64,000 nt of DNA from Streptomyces sp. NBC_01571 (GCF_026339875.1 NZ_JAPEPZ010000001.1:7874001-7938000); one strand, 5' to 3'. Shown: positions 23,153 to 32,510, counted from the stretch's first letter. Notes: generated from the sequence alone by a model not told the origin. Made by a program: numbers and translations.

Positions 23153-25903
23153 ATGCAGGTAACACGCCGCAGACGTGTCGGGGGGGACCGTCCGGGCCTT
23201 CTCGGCAGACGCATCGGCCGCATACCCCTGGTGACGGCCGGCATCACCGTCCTCGCCGTCGCCGCCGCCGGCACCGCTCTCGCCCAGACACGCCAGTTCG
23301 GCACCGAGCAGGTCGGCCAGACCACTCGTCACGGTCAGGTCGTCTCCAGCGACCAGTACATCGCCCCGTACGGCGACCGACTCGTCATCGGCAACGGCAA
23401 GATCATGTCGTCGTCGGTCAGCCCGGACGGCACCCATCTCGCGGCCTCGGTCACCGATGGTGGTGCGGCGCTGTCGATCGTGGACCTCAAGAGCTGGAAG
23501 GTGCAGCAGCTCGTCGGCAGCGCCGCGTCGTCGGTTCCGCGCATCAGTGGCAACGACGTGGGCCAGGAAGGGCCCACGTACTCGCCCGACGGCAAGCAGT
23601 TGTGGCTGGGCCGGACCGACGGCTACACCAGGTTCAGTGTGAACCCGGACGGCAGCGTCACGGGCCCGGTCAACATCTCGATCCCGGCGGACGGCCCCAA
23701 GCACGCGCTGGTCGGTGCCGCGGTGTTCTCACCCGACGGGGCCACCGTGTACTCCGCGGTCAACGGCCAGAACCGAGTGGTCGCCATCAACGCGGCGACG
23801 GGCGCCGTCCAGCAGAGCTGGGCCGTGGGGAACGCGCCGCGCGGCGTGGTCGTGGCCGGCGGCAAGCTGTACGTCAGCAACGAGGGCGGCCGTCCGGCGA
23901 GGCCAGGCGAGACCACCATCAACTCCTACAACACACAGGTGCCCGCCGACCCGGTGACCGGCGCCACCACCACCGGCACGGTCACGGTCATCGACCTGGA
24001 GAAGCCGGCCGCCGCCGTCAAGACCGTCAACGTCGGTCTGCACCCGACCGCGTTGTACGCGAAGAAGGGCGCGGTGTTCGTCACCAACACGGCCACCAAC
24101 GACGTGTCGGTCATCAGGACCGCCGACGACAAGGTCGTGCAGACCATCGCCACCCAGCCGTGGCCGGAGGCGTCGGTGGGCTACGAGCCCGACGCGGTGA
24201 CGCTCACCGACGACGGTCATCTGCTGGTGACGCTCGGCCGCGCCAACGCGGTCGCCGTCTACCGGTACACGAGCCCGCAGGAGCCGGTCAGTTACGTCGG
24301 TCTGCTGCCGACGGACTACTTCCCCGCGGAGATCGCCACGGTCGGCGACCAGGTGGTGGTCTCCAACACCCGTGGTATCGACGCCCGCCGATCCACCACC
24401 AGCGCCGGGCACGGCACCCACGACACCACGTCGAGCCTGACCCGTTTCACGTTGCCCAGTGACAGGACCATCAAGTCCGAGACGGACAAGGTCTTCAAGC
24501 AGAACGGCTGGACCGCCAACTCGGTCAAGCTCGCCAAGGGCAGGAGCAAGGCCAAGCCGGTCCCCGTCCCGGTGAAGCTCGGCGACCCTTCGACGATCAA
24601 GCACGTCTTCATGATCGTCAAGGAGAACCGGACCTACGACCAGGTCCTCGGTGACATCCCGCAGGGTGACGGCGATCCGACGCTGACGCAGTTCGGCGAG
24701 AACGTGACTCCGAACCAGCACGCGCTCGCGGAGCAGTTCGGGCTCTACGACAACACGTACGACATCGGCACGAACTCCGCCGAGGGACACAACTGGCTGA
24801 TGCAGGCCGACAACCCCGAGTACACCGAGTCCTCGGCCGGCGAGTACCTGCGCAGCTACGACACCGAGGACGACGCCCTCGGCCACCAGAAGTCCGGCTT
24901 CCTCTGGACCGGCGCGCAGGCGGCCGACAAGACGGTTCGTGACTTCGGCGAGTTCCACCAGTTCCTGACCAAGCCGACCGGTTCGACCTGGCAGAACCTG
25001 TACTGCGACGCCAAGAACATGGGCGCGACGGGGCAGCCCTCCGCGTACTCCCTGGTTTCCTCGTCACCGATCCCGTCGCTCAACAGCGTGTCGGTTCCCG
25101 GCTTCCCGAAGTTCGACACCAGTGTCCCGGACGTCTACCGGGAGGAGATCTGGAAGCAGGACTTCGAGAAGAACGGCCCGGCGAACCTGAACATGTTCTG
25201 GCTCTCCAGCGACCACACGGGTGGTCCGGCGAGCCCGGCCGCCCAGGTGGCGGACAACGACCTCGCGGTCGGCAGGATGGTCGACGAGATCTCGCACAGC
25301 GCGTACTGGAAGGACTCCGCGATCTTCGTCGTCGAGGACGACTCCCAGGCCGGCCTCGACCACGTCGACGGTCACCGTGCACCGATCCAGATCATCAGCC
25401 CCTATGCCCAGCACGGCGGCGTCGACAGCCACTACTACTCGCAGATCACGATGATCCGCACCATCGAGCAGATCCTCGGGATCCACCCGATGAACCAGAA
25501 GGACAGCGCGGCCACCCCGATGAGCGGGGCGTTCACCAAGAAGGCGAACCTCAAGCCGTTCAACGCCCTGGCCAACCGCACCTCGTTGACCGACGGCCTG
25601 GCGACGCCGCCGTCCTGCGGCACGGACACCCCCGCGCCGCAGGACCCTGAGGCGGCGGCGGTGCCGACGGCGAAGGTCCCGGCCGGCATGCGGTCGCTCG
25701 CGTCGCAGTGGGACACCTGGAAGTCGCGGCAGCGGCTCACCGGGCCCCATGCCGTGCCCGACTACGCCAACCCCGCACAGATGAACCACCTCACCTGGTA
25801 CCAGACCCACAACTGGAAGCAGCCGTACCCCGGCGAGAAGAAGATCTTCGCGCCCAAGGACGTGCCGGGCGCCTACATCCCCTCGGCCGAGTCCGACGGC
25901 TGA
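23153..25903 (+). CDS. secreted YncE-like beta-propeller + phosphoesterase
   Basis: The 916-aa protein has an Arg-rich signal peptide (GRRIGRIPLVTAGITVLAVA) and a seven-bladed YncE/40-residue propeller (about 70-440, with repeated SPDG and VFVTN motifs). A phosphoesterase-family domain (PF04185, as in phospholipase C/acid phosphatase AcpA) follows, from about 480: IKHVFMIVKENRTYDQVLGD, GHNWLMQ, DDSQAGLDHVDGHRAP. The ATG at 23153 has AAGGGATGA before it. It is co-transcribed with the ABC exporter. The propeller could bind the exported lipid or glycan and the esterase cleave it; the substrate is unknown. Confidence 0.9.
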   Translation: MQVTRRRRVGGDRPGLLGRRIGRIPLVTAGITVLAVAAAGTALAQTRQFGTEQVGQTTRHGQVVSSDQYIAPYGDRLVIGNGKIMSSSVSPDGTHLAASVTDGGAALSIVDLKSWKVQQLVGSAASSVPRISGNDVGQEGPTYSPDGKQLWLGRTDGYTRFSVNPDGSVTGPVNISIPADGPKHALVGAAVFSPDGATVYSAVNGQNRVVAINAATGAVQQSWAVGNAPRGVVVAGGKLYVSNEGGRPARPGETTINSYNTQVPADPVTGATTTGTVTVIDLEKPAAAVKTVNVGLHPTALYAKKGAVFVTNTATNDVSVIRTADDKVVQTIATQPWPEASVGYEPDAVTLTDDGHLLVTLGRANAVAVYRYTSPQEPVSYVGLLPTDYFPAEIATVGDQVVVSNTRGIDARRSTTSAGHGTHDTTSSLTRFTLPSDRTIKSETDKVFKQNGWTANSVKLAKGRSKAKPVPVPVKLGDPSTIKHVFMIVKENRTYDQVLGDIPQGDGDPTLTQFGENVTPNQHALAEQFGLYDNTYDIGTNSAEGHNWLMQADNPEYTESSAGEYLRSYDTEDDALGHQKSGFLWTGAQAADKTVRDFGEFHQFLTKPTGSTWQNLYCDAKNMGATGQPSAYSLVSSSPIPSLNSVSVPGFPKFDTSVPDVYREEIWKQDFEKNGPANLNMFWLSSDHTGGPASPAAQVADNDLAVGRMVDEISHSAYWKDSAIFVVEDDSQAGLDHVDGHRAPIQIISPYAQHGGVDSHYYSQITMIRTIEQILGIHPMNQKDSAATPMSGAFTKKANLKPFNALANRTSLTDGLATPPSCGTDTPAPQDPEAAAVPTAKVPAGMRSLASQWDTWKSRQRLTGPHAVPDYANPAQMNHLTWYQTHNWKQPYPGEKKIFAPKDVPGAYIPSAESDG

Positions 25904-25920
25904 CCCCGGCAGATCAGGTG

Positions 25921-25962
25921 AAGGGGCTCCTGGCCGGCATGACCGCCGGCCGGGAGCCCCTT
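25921..25962 (+). terminator. strong hairpin after the phosphoesterase gene
   Basis: AAGGGGCTCCTGGCCGGC and GCCGGCCGGGAGCCCCTT form an 18-bp stem with one mismatch and a 6-nt loop, 18 nt past the stop. It ends the ABC-phosphoesterase operon. Confidence 0.85.
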
Positions 25963-26027
25963 CCCGCTCCCGGCGGCCTTCCGCCGGGGGAGCGACGAAC
26001 CCGCAGGGTCGGTGAACCGGCAGGGGG

Positions 26028-26402
26028 CGGCGGCGCCGAAGGACGGCTTCCACGTGCTGCGGCCCACCCGCGCCTCGATCATGCTGGGGCGGGGGGGTCC
26101 GTGGTGACCACGGCACGGCGGCCCGGGCACTTGCTCCCCGGCGATCACCCTCGGTCACTGTGCTCACTTCGTGCCGAAGCGGATTCTCCCCAGGGCCGAC
26201 GGCGGGCACATCCCGTTGTGCGGCAGCTCCGGAGTCGGTCGTGGAGGGCAAGGTGGATGGGACAGGTGACCTGAGGAGATGCTGAGAGAGGTCACCACGA
26301 CCCGTTACCTCGTGCCCCCGCACGAGGGCGGTTCGCTGCCGTGACTCGTCGAGGCCGACGACCTGGGCACGTACGTCGTGGAGTCGTGTACCGGGTCGCC
26401 CT
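26028..26402 (+). pseudogene. scar B: integrase tail + HipA-like head, decayed
   Basis: The segment 26028-26170 reads APKDGFHVLRPTRASIMLG and then SPAITLGHCAHF-like sequence, a degenerate version of the recombinase tail at 50137-50290. A shared spacer (CGGATTCTCCCCAG) follows, then at 26279 ATG plus MLREVTTTRYLVPPHEGGSLP, the head of the HipA-like gene at 50458. A TGA replaces GGA at codon 22, and the homology ends near 26402 (VEADDLGTYVV). The order and spacing match the intact locus 24 kb to the right. The integrase His of HLRHT is changed to Pro (LRPT), so it is inactive. Confidence 0.7.
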
Positions 26403-26486
26403 GACCTGCGATTATGGGCCTCGGTAGTCCTCGCATGGAGGCGACCGGCGCACGAGTGGTGGCGGGTGCGCCCGGCCGTGGTGAGG

Positions 26487-27401
26487 TCAGGACAGGAGCC
26501 GGAGGGACACCTCCCACATGCGTTCCGCGTTGGCGGTGTCGAGTGCGTAGGGTGCGACGCCGCTGGCCCAGCCGTTGCCGTCGGAGACCGGGACGGCCTC
26601 GTTGCAGTCTTCGAAGTAGCGGCCGCCGAGGCCTTCCAGCTGAGGAGCGGTGGCGAGCAGCAGGGAGGTTGCGGCGCCCTGCTGGGGGGACTTGCGGCGC
26701 TCGGGCGGGGTTTTGAGGCCGCCGGTGTGGCGCTGGAGGCTGGTGGCGATGGCGCCGGGCATGAGGGCGTTGGCGGTGATCCCGTCGGCCGCCCAGCGGC
26801 GGCTGGCCTCGACGGCGAAGAGCACGGTGGCGGTCTTGGACTGCCCGTAGGCCACCAGCGGGTCGTAGGGGCGGTAGTGGAAGCCGATGTCGTCGAAGAC
26901 GACCGGGGAGATCAGATGTCCGCTGGAGCTGACCACCACGACGCGTGCGTTGCCGTCGGCGGCCAGTGCGCCGTGCAGGCCGGTGGTCAGGGCGAAGTGG
27001 CCGAGGTGGTTGGTGGCGAACTGCATCTCCCAGCCCTCGGGGGTGCGTTCGAGCTCGGGGGTGGCCATGATCCCGGCGTTGTTGACCAAGAGGTGCAGCG
27101 GACCGTCCCAAGCCTGCACGAAGGCGTTTACCGAGGTCCGGTCCGAGATGTCGAGGCGGGCGACGTGGATGTCCTCGTTGCCGGTGGTCGCGGTGATGTC
27201 GGCAGCGGTTGCTTCACCGGCTGCCGTGTTGCGTACGGCCAGCGTCACCTGGGCGCCGGTGGCTGCCAGGGTCCGGGCGGTCTCGACGCCGATGCCGGAG
27301 GTGGCGCCGGTGATGATCGCGCGCCGTCCGGAGAGGTCGATGCCGTGGGCTACTTCGTCAGCGGTGGAGGAGAAGCCGAAGGACGTCGTGAGGCGAGTCA
27401 T
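26487..27401 (-). CDS. short-chain dehydrogenase/reductase
   Basis: The 304-aa classical SDR has the cofactor motif TGATSGIG (31-38), LVNNAGIM, the catalytic Ser in VVVSSSGH and YGQSK (Tyr/Lys). The loop and C-terminus resemble retinol-dehydrogenase/WW-oxidoreductase-like SDRs (FATNHLGHFALT). It should be an NAD(P)-dependent alcohol/ketone oxidoreductase in the cytosol. The ATG at 27401 has only a weak AAAGAAA before it. A second oxidoreductase lies 90 bp upstream on the same strand, and a divergent XRE regulator follows, a typical regulator-plus-oxidoreductase cassette. Confidence 0.9.
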   Translation of the reverse strand: MTRLTTSFGFSSTADEVAHGIDLSGRRAIITGATSGIGVETARTLAATGAQVTLAVRNTAAGEATAADITATTGNEDIHVARLDISDRTSVNAFVQAWDGPLHLLVNNAGIMATPELERTPEGWEMQFATNHLGHFALTTGLHGALAADGNARVVVVSSSGHLISPVVFDDIGFHYRPYDPLVAYGQSKTATVLFAVEASRRWAADGITANALMPGAIATSLQRHTGGLKTPPERRKSPQQGAATSLLLATAPQLEGLGGRYFEDCNEAVPVSDGNGWASGVAPYALDTANAERMWEVSLRLLS

Positions 27402-27491
27402 GATCAGATTTCTTTCGCGAGGGTGCGTGGGAGTGGAAGTTCGGGGTGCCGGTGCGGGGAGCGGCGCGGTGGGCCTCAGACGGTGAGGGGG

Positions 27492-28355
27492 TCAGGCCGC
27501 GTGGCCCCGTGCGGTTGCAAGGGCGACCGCCTCCATCAGGCCGTCGGCGCCGGCCAGTGCACGGCGGCGCAGTTCCTCGGGGTCGATGCCCCGGGCTCTT
27601 ACGGCATCGGCGAAGTGCTCGATGTCCTTGCGCATCAGGCCCTGCAGGTGGGGGGCGATCTCGGGGGTGATGACGGTGCCCAGTGCGCGCAGTGATGCGC
27701 TGCCTCCGCTGCTGTCGGAGATCACGTCGAGGACGGCCGGGATGTCCACGTTGAGCTGCTGGGCGAGGCGGACCAGGTCCACGGCGTTCTTGAGGTTCGA
27801 CATCGTCATGGCGTTATTGAGGAGTTTGGTCATCTGACCGCTCCCGACCGGGCCCATGCGGCTGACGCGGGTGGAGAAGGTGGCGAATACCGCTCGGCAC
27901 CGCTCGAAGGCGCCCTCGTCGCCGCCGACGAATGTGGTCAGGGTGCGGGCCTTCGCCCCCGGGCCGCCGCCGCTGACCGGAGCATCCAGGTAGGAGGCGC
28001 CGAGGCTGCGCAGAGACTCGGCGATCTTCACGTTCTCGCCCGGATCTCCGGTGCCGTGATTGACGACTACCGTCCCCGGCCGAAGGTGCTCGCGTACCCC
28101 CGGGGTGTTCAGAACGTCCCAGATGTCGTTGTCGTCGCGCAGGCACAGCGCGAGAATGTCGCTGGCGGCCACGAGATCGACGACCGTGGTGTGAACGGTA
28201 TGCGGGACGTCTGCCACGGCGTCCAGCGACGTCGGGCGTCGGGCCCACAGGTGAAGGTCGAGACCACGGTCTCCGATCGCCCGGGCCATGGGGGCGCCCT
28301 GGTCTCCCAGTCCGATGAAGCCGACGGCCAGACGTTGCTGTTCAGGGCTGCTCAC
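27492..28355 (-). CDS. NAD(P)-binding beta-hydroxyacid dehydrogenase family
   Basis: The protein has the 3-hydroxyisobutyrate/6-phosphogluconate dehydrogenase layout: VGFIGLGDQGAPMARAI (Rossmann), NHGTGDP, DAPVSGGGPGAKARTL (substrate loop), GQMTKLLNNAM with catalytic Lys, then an all-helical C-domain. A GTG at 28364 touches the GGAAG site, so the GTG 9 nt later (28355), spaced 8 nt from GGAAGG, is chosen; the protein is then 287 aa. It is probably co-transcribed with the SDR gene and divergent from the XRE regulator. The substrate is unknown; imine reductases share this fold. Confidence 0.88.
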   Translation of the reverse strand: MSSPEQQRLAVGFIGLGDQGAPMARAIGDRGLDLHLWARRPTSLDAVADVPHTVHTTVVDLVAASDILALCLRDDNDIWDVLNTPGVREHLRPGTVVVNHGTGDPGENVKIAESLRSLGASYLDAPVSGGGPGAKARTLTTFVGGDEGAFERCRAVFATFSTRVSRMGPVGSGQMTKLLNNAMTMSNLKNAVDLVRLAQQLNVDIPAVLDVISDSSGGSASLRALGTVITPEIAPHLQGLMRKDIEHFADAVRARGIDPEELRRRALAGADGLMEAVALATARGHAA

Positions 28356-28394
28356 TGCGGCCACCTTCCAGATGGGGTCACGTATACGGGGAAC

Positions 28395-28406
28395 CGGAAC
28401 ATTCCG
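28395..28406. promoter_or_regulatory. CGGAA-N2-TTCCG palindrome in the divergent promoter
   Basis: CGGAACATTCCG is a perfect inverted repeat in the 180-bp region between the dehydrogenase and the XRE regulator. An ATACGG half-site lies 6 bp away and TTCCGTAT continues the right arm. It is a likely operator for the adjacent regulator. Confidence 0.45.
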
Positions 28407-28537
28407 TATTTCTTGTCCCCGTCATCGTTGCTGTGCGCCTCGATCCCAGCCAGGGCCGTATCAACACTGGTAGTGCCAGGACCAGGGAGCCGGGCCACAG
28501 ATCATCAGCCGACGGAGGCGACCCGCGTGGGCGCGGA

Positions 28538-29380
28538 ATGCCTCGTACCGTGGAGCACGTGAGCGCCAACCATCTCGGCACCTACCTGCGAGCGCGTCGT
28601 GACCTCGTTGACCCCAAGGATGTCGGCCTGCCCGGCGGGGGCCGCCGCCGCGTGCCGGGCCTGCGCCGCGAGGAGGTCGCCCTGCTCGCCGGCATCAGCA
28701 GCGAGTACTATCTGCGCCTCGAACAAGGACGCGACCAAAACCCCTCACCAGCCGTCCTTGATGCCCTCGCTCGCGTCCTCCAGCTCGACCTGGACGCAAC
28801 ACGGCACCTGCACGCCCTCGCCACCCCCGCTCCGCGACACGGCAGTCCGTCCCCCGGCGACGAGCGGATTCCTCCCGGCATCCAGCAACTGATCAATACA
28901 TCCTGGGCGAGCACCCCTGCCGTGATCTTGAACCGCTACATGGACGTTCTGACGGCCAACCCCCTCGCCATCGCGCTGTCGCCCAGCAACCAGCCCGGCA
29001 CGAATGCCATACGGTCCGCACTCCTCGACCCGCGCATGCGCTCCCTCTACCTCAACTGGGGCGAGATGACCGTCCGTGCCGTCGCCAGCCTGCGCGCCCT
29101 CATCGGCCCAGATGGCAGTGATCCACGCATCGTCGAGCTGGTGAACGAACTCTCCGCAGACAGCGAGACCTTCCGCCGTCTGTGGTCCCGTCACGACGTC
29201 AGCCCCCGGGGCGCCGGCGCCTCACAGATAGACCACCCGCAGGTGGGGCGGCTGGAGCTGCGCTACGAACGACTCCTGCTCGCCGGTACCGACGGCCAAC
29301 TCCTCGTCGTGCACCATGCCCTTCCCGGCAGCCCATCCGCCCAGAAACTGGCCCAACTCGCCGACGCCCTCAGTACGTAG
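28538..29380 (+). CDS. XRE-family regulator with MmyB-like ligand domain
   Basis: The 280-aa protein has an N-terminal helix-turn-helix (about 15-80: LGTYLRARRDLVDP, RRRVPGLRREEVALLAGISSEYYLRLEQGRD) followed by the MmyB-like domain (NRYMDVLTANPLAIAL, RSLYLNWGEMTVRAVASLRALIG, LWSRHDV, HPQVGRLELRYERL). The family usually represses a divergent dehydrogenase gene, which is the arrangement here. The start is uncertain: ATG 28538 is used, and GTG codons at 28550 and 28559 would also leave the HTH intact. Confidence 0.9.
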   Translation: MPRTVEHVSANHLGTYLRARRDLVDPKDVGLPGGGRRRVPGLRREEVALLAGISSEYYLRLEQGRDQNPSPAVLDALARVLQLDLDATRHLHALATPAPRHGSPSPGDERIPPGIQQLINTSWASTPAVILNRYMDVLTANPLAIALSPSNQPGTNAIRSALLDPRMRSLYLNWGEMTVRAVASLRALIGPDGSDPRIVELVNELSADSETFRRLWSRHDVSPRGAGASQIDHPQVGRLELRYERLLLAGTDGQLLVVHHALPGSPSAQKLAQLADALST

Positions 29381-29667
29381 CGAACCAACGCTGCTCCCCG
29401 ACCAGCCACCGTCCTAACCTCCATGGACAGCCCTTAGTGCCGCGGCAGGCAACGTTTGGCCTTCGGGGAGCGGCGTGCGCTGCCACCAGCCGTGAAAATC
29501 AGGAGTCAGTGGGCACGCTACGGCAGGGGGAACCCCGGCGGGTGCTCCGGTGGCCCGTTCGCAGTGCTGGTGGTCTCCTGGAACTACGGGTCTGTGCCCA
29601 GGCCAGCCTAGATGTGGCTACGCCAGAACCCGTTCCCATCGTTCTCTCTAGCGTCCTGGGAGCAGTT

Positions 29668-29931
29668 ATGTTCGTAAAAAAGCTACATGAGGCCGGGATG
29701 ACCAGCGAGCATGCCTATACTGCGGGGTTTGCGTCCATCGGTCTATCTGTTGTTTCCTGGTTCGCTTCAGTGAAGGCCGAGGCTCGCGGCATCGAGCGAG
29801 CCGACCGCTGGGGAATCTTCGTCGGCGAATGGGCGGCCACATTCTTCGCCCTCGGCCTCGCTCTCCACACCTACGAGCGCGATGCTCTCATCACCCCCGA
29901 AAAGATTACTGGCGAGACGGTCCACACCTGA
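29668..29931 (+). CDS. small membrane protein, unknown
   Basis: The 87-aa protein has two hydrophobic segments (AYTAGFASIGLSVVSWFAS and WGIFVGEWAATFFALGLAL) separated by a charged loop (VKAEARGIERADR). The ATG is preceded by GGGAG at 6 nt. Codon use is less GC-rich than its neighbours (TATGTTCGTAAAAAAGCTA at the start), which suggests transfer. Similar small proteins occur in Streptomyces and their phages. No function can be assigned. Confidence 0.6.
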   Translation: MFVKKLHEAGMTSEHAYTAGFASIGLSVVSWFASVKAEARGIERADRWGIFVGEWAATFFALGLALHTYERDALITPEKITGETVHT

Positions 29932-30056
29932 AAACCGAAGAGCCGTGGCGGCATGACTGCGGCCCGCCGCGTCGCGGCCTTTCTCGATACCGATCGGCAC
30001 GCCTCGACAGCAGTTGCCGCGTGCGAGGACTTCTGCAGGGGACGTTTCGGCAGAGC

Positions 30057-30407
30057 TCATTGACGCGCACGGCGCGGTGCCTCCGGTTGAGGTAGATCGG
30101 GTGTGCCGTCAGCGGGGTGGGTGTTCCCTTCCAGGTGTAGTTGGCGCAAGGTGCTTTCTGTCTCGTGCCTGAGGTGTTCGGGAGAAGCCAGACGCTGCCA
30201 CAGCGGGTCCGGGCGGCAGGGGACGGTGGCGCCGCGGGCGGCCCACTCCTTGGCGAGCTGTGTGTACACGGGTGTGCCCTGGTCCGGGGCTTCTGCTGGG
30301 GTCTGGCCACGGGCGTGTGCGGGGTGCCTTCGGCGCGTTTGTCCAGGGAGACGGGCGTCGGCTCTGCGTTTGCCGCTGCCTGCCTGTGGGCCCTGGCTGG
30401 AGGTCAT
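30057..30407 (-). CDS. hypothetical protein
   Basis: A 116-aa reading frame ends in a segment that looks protein-like: PVYTQLAKEWAARGATVPC, DPLWQRLASPEHLRHE, STLRQLHLEGN. The N-terminal 40 residues are Arg/Gln-rich and may be non-coding. The ATG has no good ribosome binding site. The frame stays open upstream to 30638. I do not recognise a family; the gene could be a remnant. Confidence 0.35.
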   Translation of the reverse strand: MTSSQGPQAGSGKRRADARLPGQTRRRHPAHARGQTPAEAPDQGTPVYTQLAKEWAARGATVPCRPDPLWQRLASPEHLRHETESTLRQLHLEGNTHPADGTPDLPQPEAPRRARQ

Positions 30408-30758
30408 CCAATGATCATCCGTCACGTTCGTCAAAACGATCCGGCCGCCCTCTTGGACACCGCTTCTGGTCCGCTGCGACGAACTCGGCCACGGCCCTCC
30501 TTCAGCGAGGTGCGACACCGTTGGGCTGCCCGGCCGTAAACCGGTTGGTCCGTCTGGTCGTTGGGTGGTCCGGGATGAACTCCCGACCCGGGGTATTTCC
30601 CCGAGCGTCCGCGGGGCGGGGCCCCGCCGGCCTGGCACCTGAATCCGCTCCGCCCCGCGCCGTCGCGCCGAGCGGGATTGCGTGGAGCGGGAAGTTGCCT
30701 GCGCGGCGCAGAGAACGGGCGGCCGGCCGGCGCGTTCTGCGTCTGCGCTCCGTCTCTC
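30408..30758. other. no gene seen
   Basis: Several frames are open but none has a start with a ribosome binding site or recognisable motif. The region may contain the eroded 5' part of the gene at 30057. Confidence 0.3.
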
Positions 30759-31523
30759 TCAAGGCGCTTGCCGGCGGTGGTCCGCTTCCTGGAGGGCACC
30801 CTTGTATGTCTCCGCGGCTTCGGGGGGCCGGCCCGCGCGGGCGCCGAGGTCGGCCGCCAGCAGCCTGTTGAGGGCGCTGGAGTTGCTGCTTTCGGCGTAC
30901 TCGAGCATGTGCAGGAGGGCTGTGAGCTCGCCCTGGCGGAGGTGCAGATGGGTCAGGGGGTCGGAGGCGCGGGAGACCAGTGCCCGCCGCACGCGGTCTT
31001 CGTAGGCACGTCTGTGCAGGTCGGCGAAGCGGATCTGGGGTTCCTCGAACAGGTAGGGCTGGGCGGGAAGGTAGGGGGCCAGGCTGTCCAGCAGCGTGGG
31101 GATGTCCTGGCCCTCCTGTCGGTAGGACGGCTGTTCGCCGCTGCCGGCCCCGCCCGGGTCGAGACGGAAAGCGTCGACGAAGGCCGTGACGAGCCGGGGC
31201 TCGGGAAGCAGGCCGGCCCCGGGCCACCGGACACCGGACAGGTACCGGTCCTCTTCGTCGGCCGTGTAGAGACACCAGCCGGACGTGCCCGCCCAGTGGA
31301 GCCCGCAGTCGCCCCCGCCATGCCGGTCCTGGAATGCCTGCGTGAACGAGATGCCGGCCTCGACGTCGAGGTACTCGCCATCCTTGTCGCGCCAGGGACC
31401 GCAACTCTGAATCCCGGTCACCGGCAGACCCGCTTCCAGGAGGCACTCGGCGACAGCAGCGGCATAGTGGCCCGCCCGCCTCGCGAGCTCAGCTGACATC
31501 TGGGGGCTCGGTTCGCTGGCCAC
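30759..31523 (-). CDS. DUF6292 family protein
   Basis: The 254-aa protein starts at a GTG preceded by GGAGAGAGAG (6 nt), which decides between several in-frame starts (ATG at 31763 and 31793 lack any site). Residues ~10-120 match DUF6292: LARRAGHYAAAVAECLLEAGL, GPWRDKDGEYLDVEAGISF, LHWAGTSGWCLYTADE, GAGLLPEPRLVTAFVDAF. The C-terminal half is helical (ALVSRASDPLTHLHLRQGEL) without a known domain. Its upstream region overlaps the promoter of leader copy 1 on the other strand. Function unknown. Confidence 0.75.
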   Translation of the reverse strand: MASEPSPQMSAELARRAGHYAAAVAECLLEAGLPVTGIQSCGPWRDKDGEYLDVEAGISFTQAFQDRHGGGDCGLHWAGTSGWCLYTADEEDRYLSGVRWPGAGLLPEPRLVTAFVDAFRLDPGGAGSGEQPSYRQEGQDIPTLLDSLAPYLPAQPYLFEEPQIRFADLHRRAYEDRVRRALVSRASDPLTHLHLRQGELTALLHMLEYAESSNSSALNRLLAADLGARAGRPPEAAETYKGALQEADHRRQAP

Positions 31524-31786
31524 GGAACTCTCTCTCCGCTGTCGGGATCGGACGGTGACGTCGCCGTAGGCCGTGCCGGGCCGGATCGGCGTCCGCCGCA
31601 GCGCGTGCAGCAGCGCGTCCCGGCTCGCGTCCGCGGGGTACGACGGCTGGTGATGGTACCGACCCGAACTCGGAGCGGCCGGCACTGCTCCCTGTGTTGC
31701 GCCGCGGCGGTGCCGGGGGAGCGGCCGTGGTTGTTCGAGCTCGATTACCTTCTCACGAGCCATGCGGAAATCTATGTTGGCTGGAG

Positions 31787-31815
31787 TAGACATTGGGCGG
31801 TGGCTTGGTTATGGT
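31787..31815 (+). promoter_or_regulatory. promoter of leader copy 1 (TAGACA-N17-TATGGT)
   Basis: TAGACA (31787-31792) and TATGGT (31810-31815) with a 17-bp spacer fit a housekeeping-type promoter. The same hexamers and spacing recur at 40892-40920 although 9 of the 17 spacer bases differ, so the elements themselves appear to be under selection. The 20 bp upstream (GAAATCTATGTTGGCTGGAG) are identical in both copies and may hold an operator. Confidence 0.65.
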
Positions 31816-31821
31816 TTCTCT

Positions 31822-32510
31822 CGTAGCCAGGAAGAGAGCAGGACCCGGCAGACACGAACTGCCAGGTAGCAGCATGTAGTTGCAGTGCGCAGGACGGTGC
31901 GGTGGTGGAGTTTCGAAGCCATTTTTTTTGCAGGACGGCGACGGGACTGACGACCGGACCGGGTGGCCCGCAGTGATCAGGGGCCACCATCAGTAGGACC
32001 GCAGGTATTGCGGTGGCAGTACCGGCAAGTGCAGTACGCAGTACCCAGCAGTGGAGTCAGTGAGCGGTACCTCGGTGAAGGCGTCGGCTGCGGGCGCGCG
32101 CACCGGGAGGTTCGGCAGTGGGGTTCTAAGCCAGAGCAGATGCAGGACGGGCGACGGGGCTGGCTGCCGAAGAGTGGCGCTGTGACAGGCCACTGTGCGG
32201 TTCGCATCACCAGCAGTACGCAGTTCCCGTTTGGTAAGTGATTGATCCCAGAGGGAAAGAACGGAGGGACCGAGCGCCATCAGGATCGCCCGGGCGTGAG
32301 TAGTGAGCCCGGGTACCGCAGGACATCGATAGTGAGGTGGTCTCCGGTCGAGCAACCGCGATCCCCGCATTCCCCGTCCTCTCCCGGGCGGGCGTGCGGA
32401 CACAGAAGGCCGGCGCGATATCAGGGCCGGCAGATGGTGTAGCAGTTCCTTCGGGGCCCTGGTGCCAGTACGGCACCAGGGCCCCTCGACGCGTTCCACA
32501 GAGAGATCAG
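31822..32510 (+). ncRNA. long structured leader, copy 1
   Basis: About 690 nt run from the promoter to an ATG at 32511. It aligns nearly end to end with 40927-41605. Conserved hairpins are H1 31843-31867 (9 bp, one mismatch), H2 31962-31988 (GGTGGCCC/GGGCCACC) and H3 32289-32313 (CCCGGGC/GCCCGGG). A 14-bp GC hairpin lies at 32453-32485 just before the coding region. GCAGT occurs about 10 times. Two internal blocks (31890-31951 and 32112-32170) resemble each other. Copy 1 alone has a T8 tract at 31922-31929 where copy 2 has GGGTGG. A role as cis-regulatory RNA or sRNA is inference. Confidence 0.6.
32453..32485 (+). terminator. attenuator-like hairpin at the end of leader copy 1
   Basis: GGGGCCCTGGTGCC and GGCACCAGGGCCCC pair perfectly (14 bp) around AGTAC. 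The hairpin ends 25 nt before the ATG and has no U tract. The matching hairpin at 41549-41579 keeps the base but has a different upper stem. Confidence 0.65.

Noticed and set aside
26305..27111. Long Arg/Pro-rich minus-strand frame across the SDR gene
   Set aside because: It is out of frame with the SDR catalytic motifs and has shadow composition.
30057..30638. Full-length 193-aa reading of the hypothetical gene
   Set aside because: The first 77 residues lack protein-like character and a ribosome binding site, so only the shorter form is listed, with low confidence.
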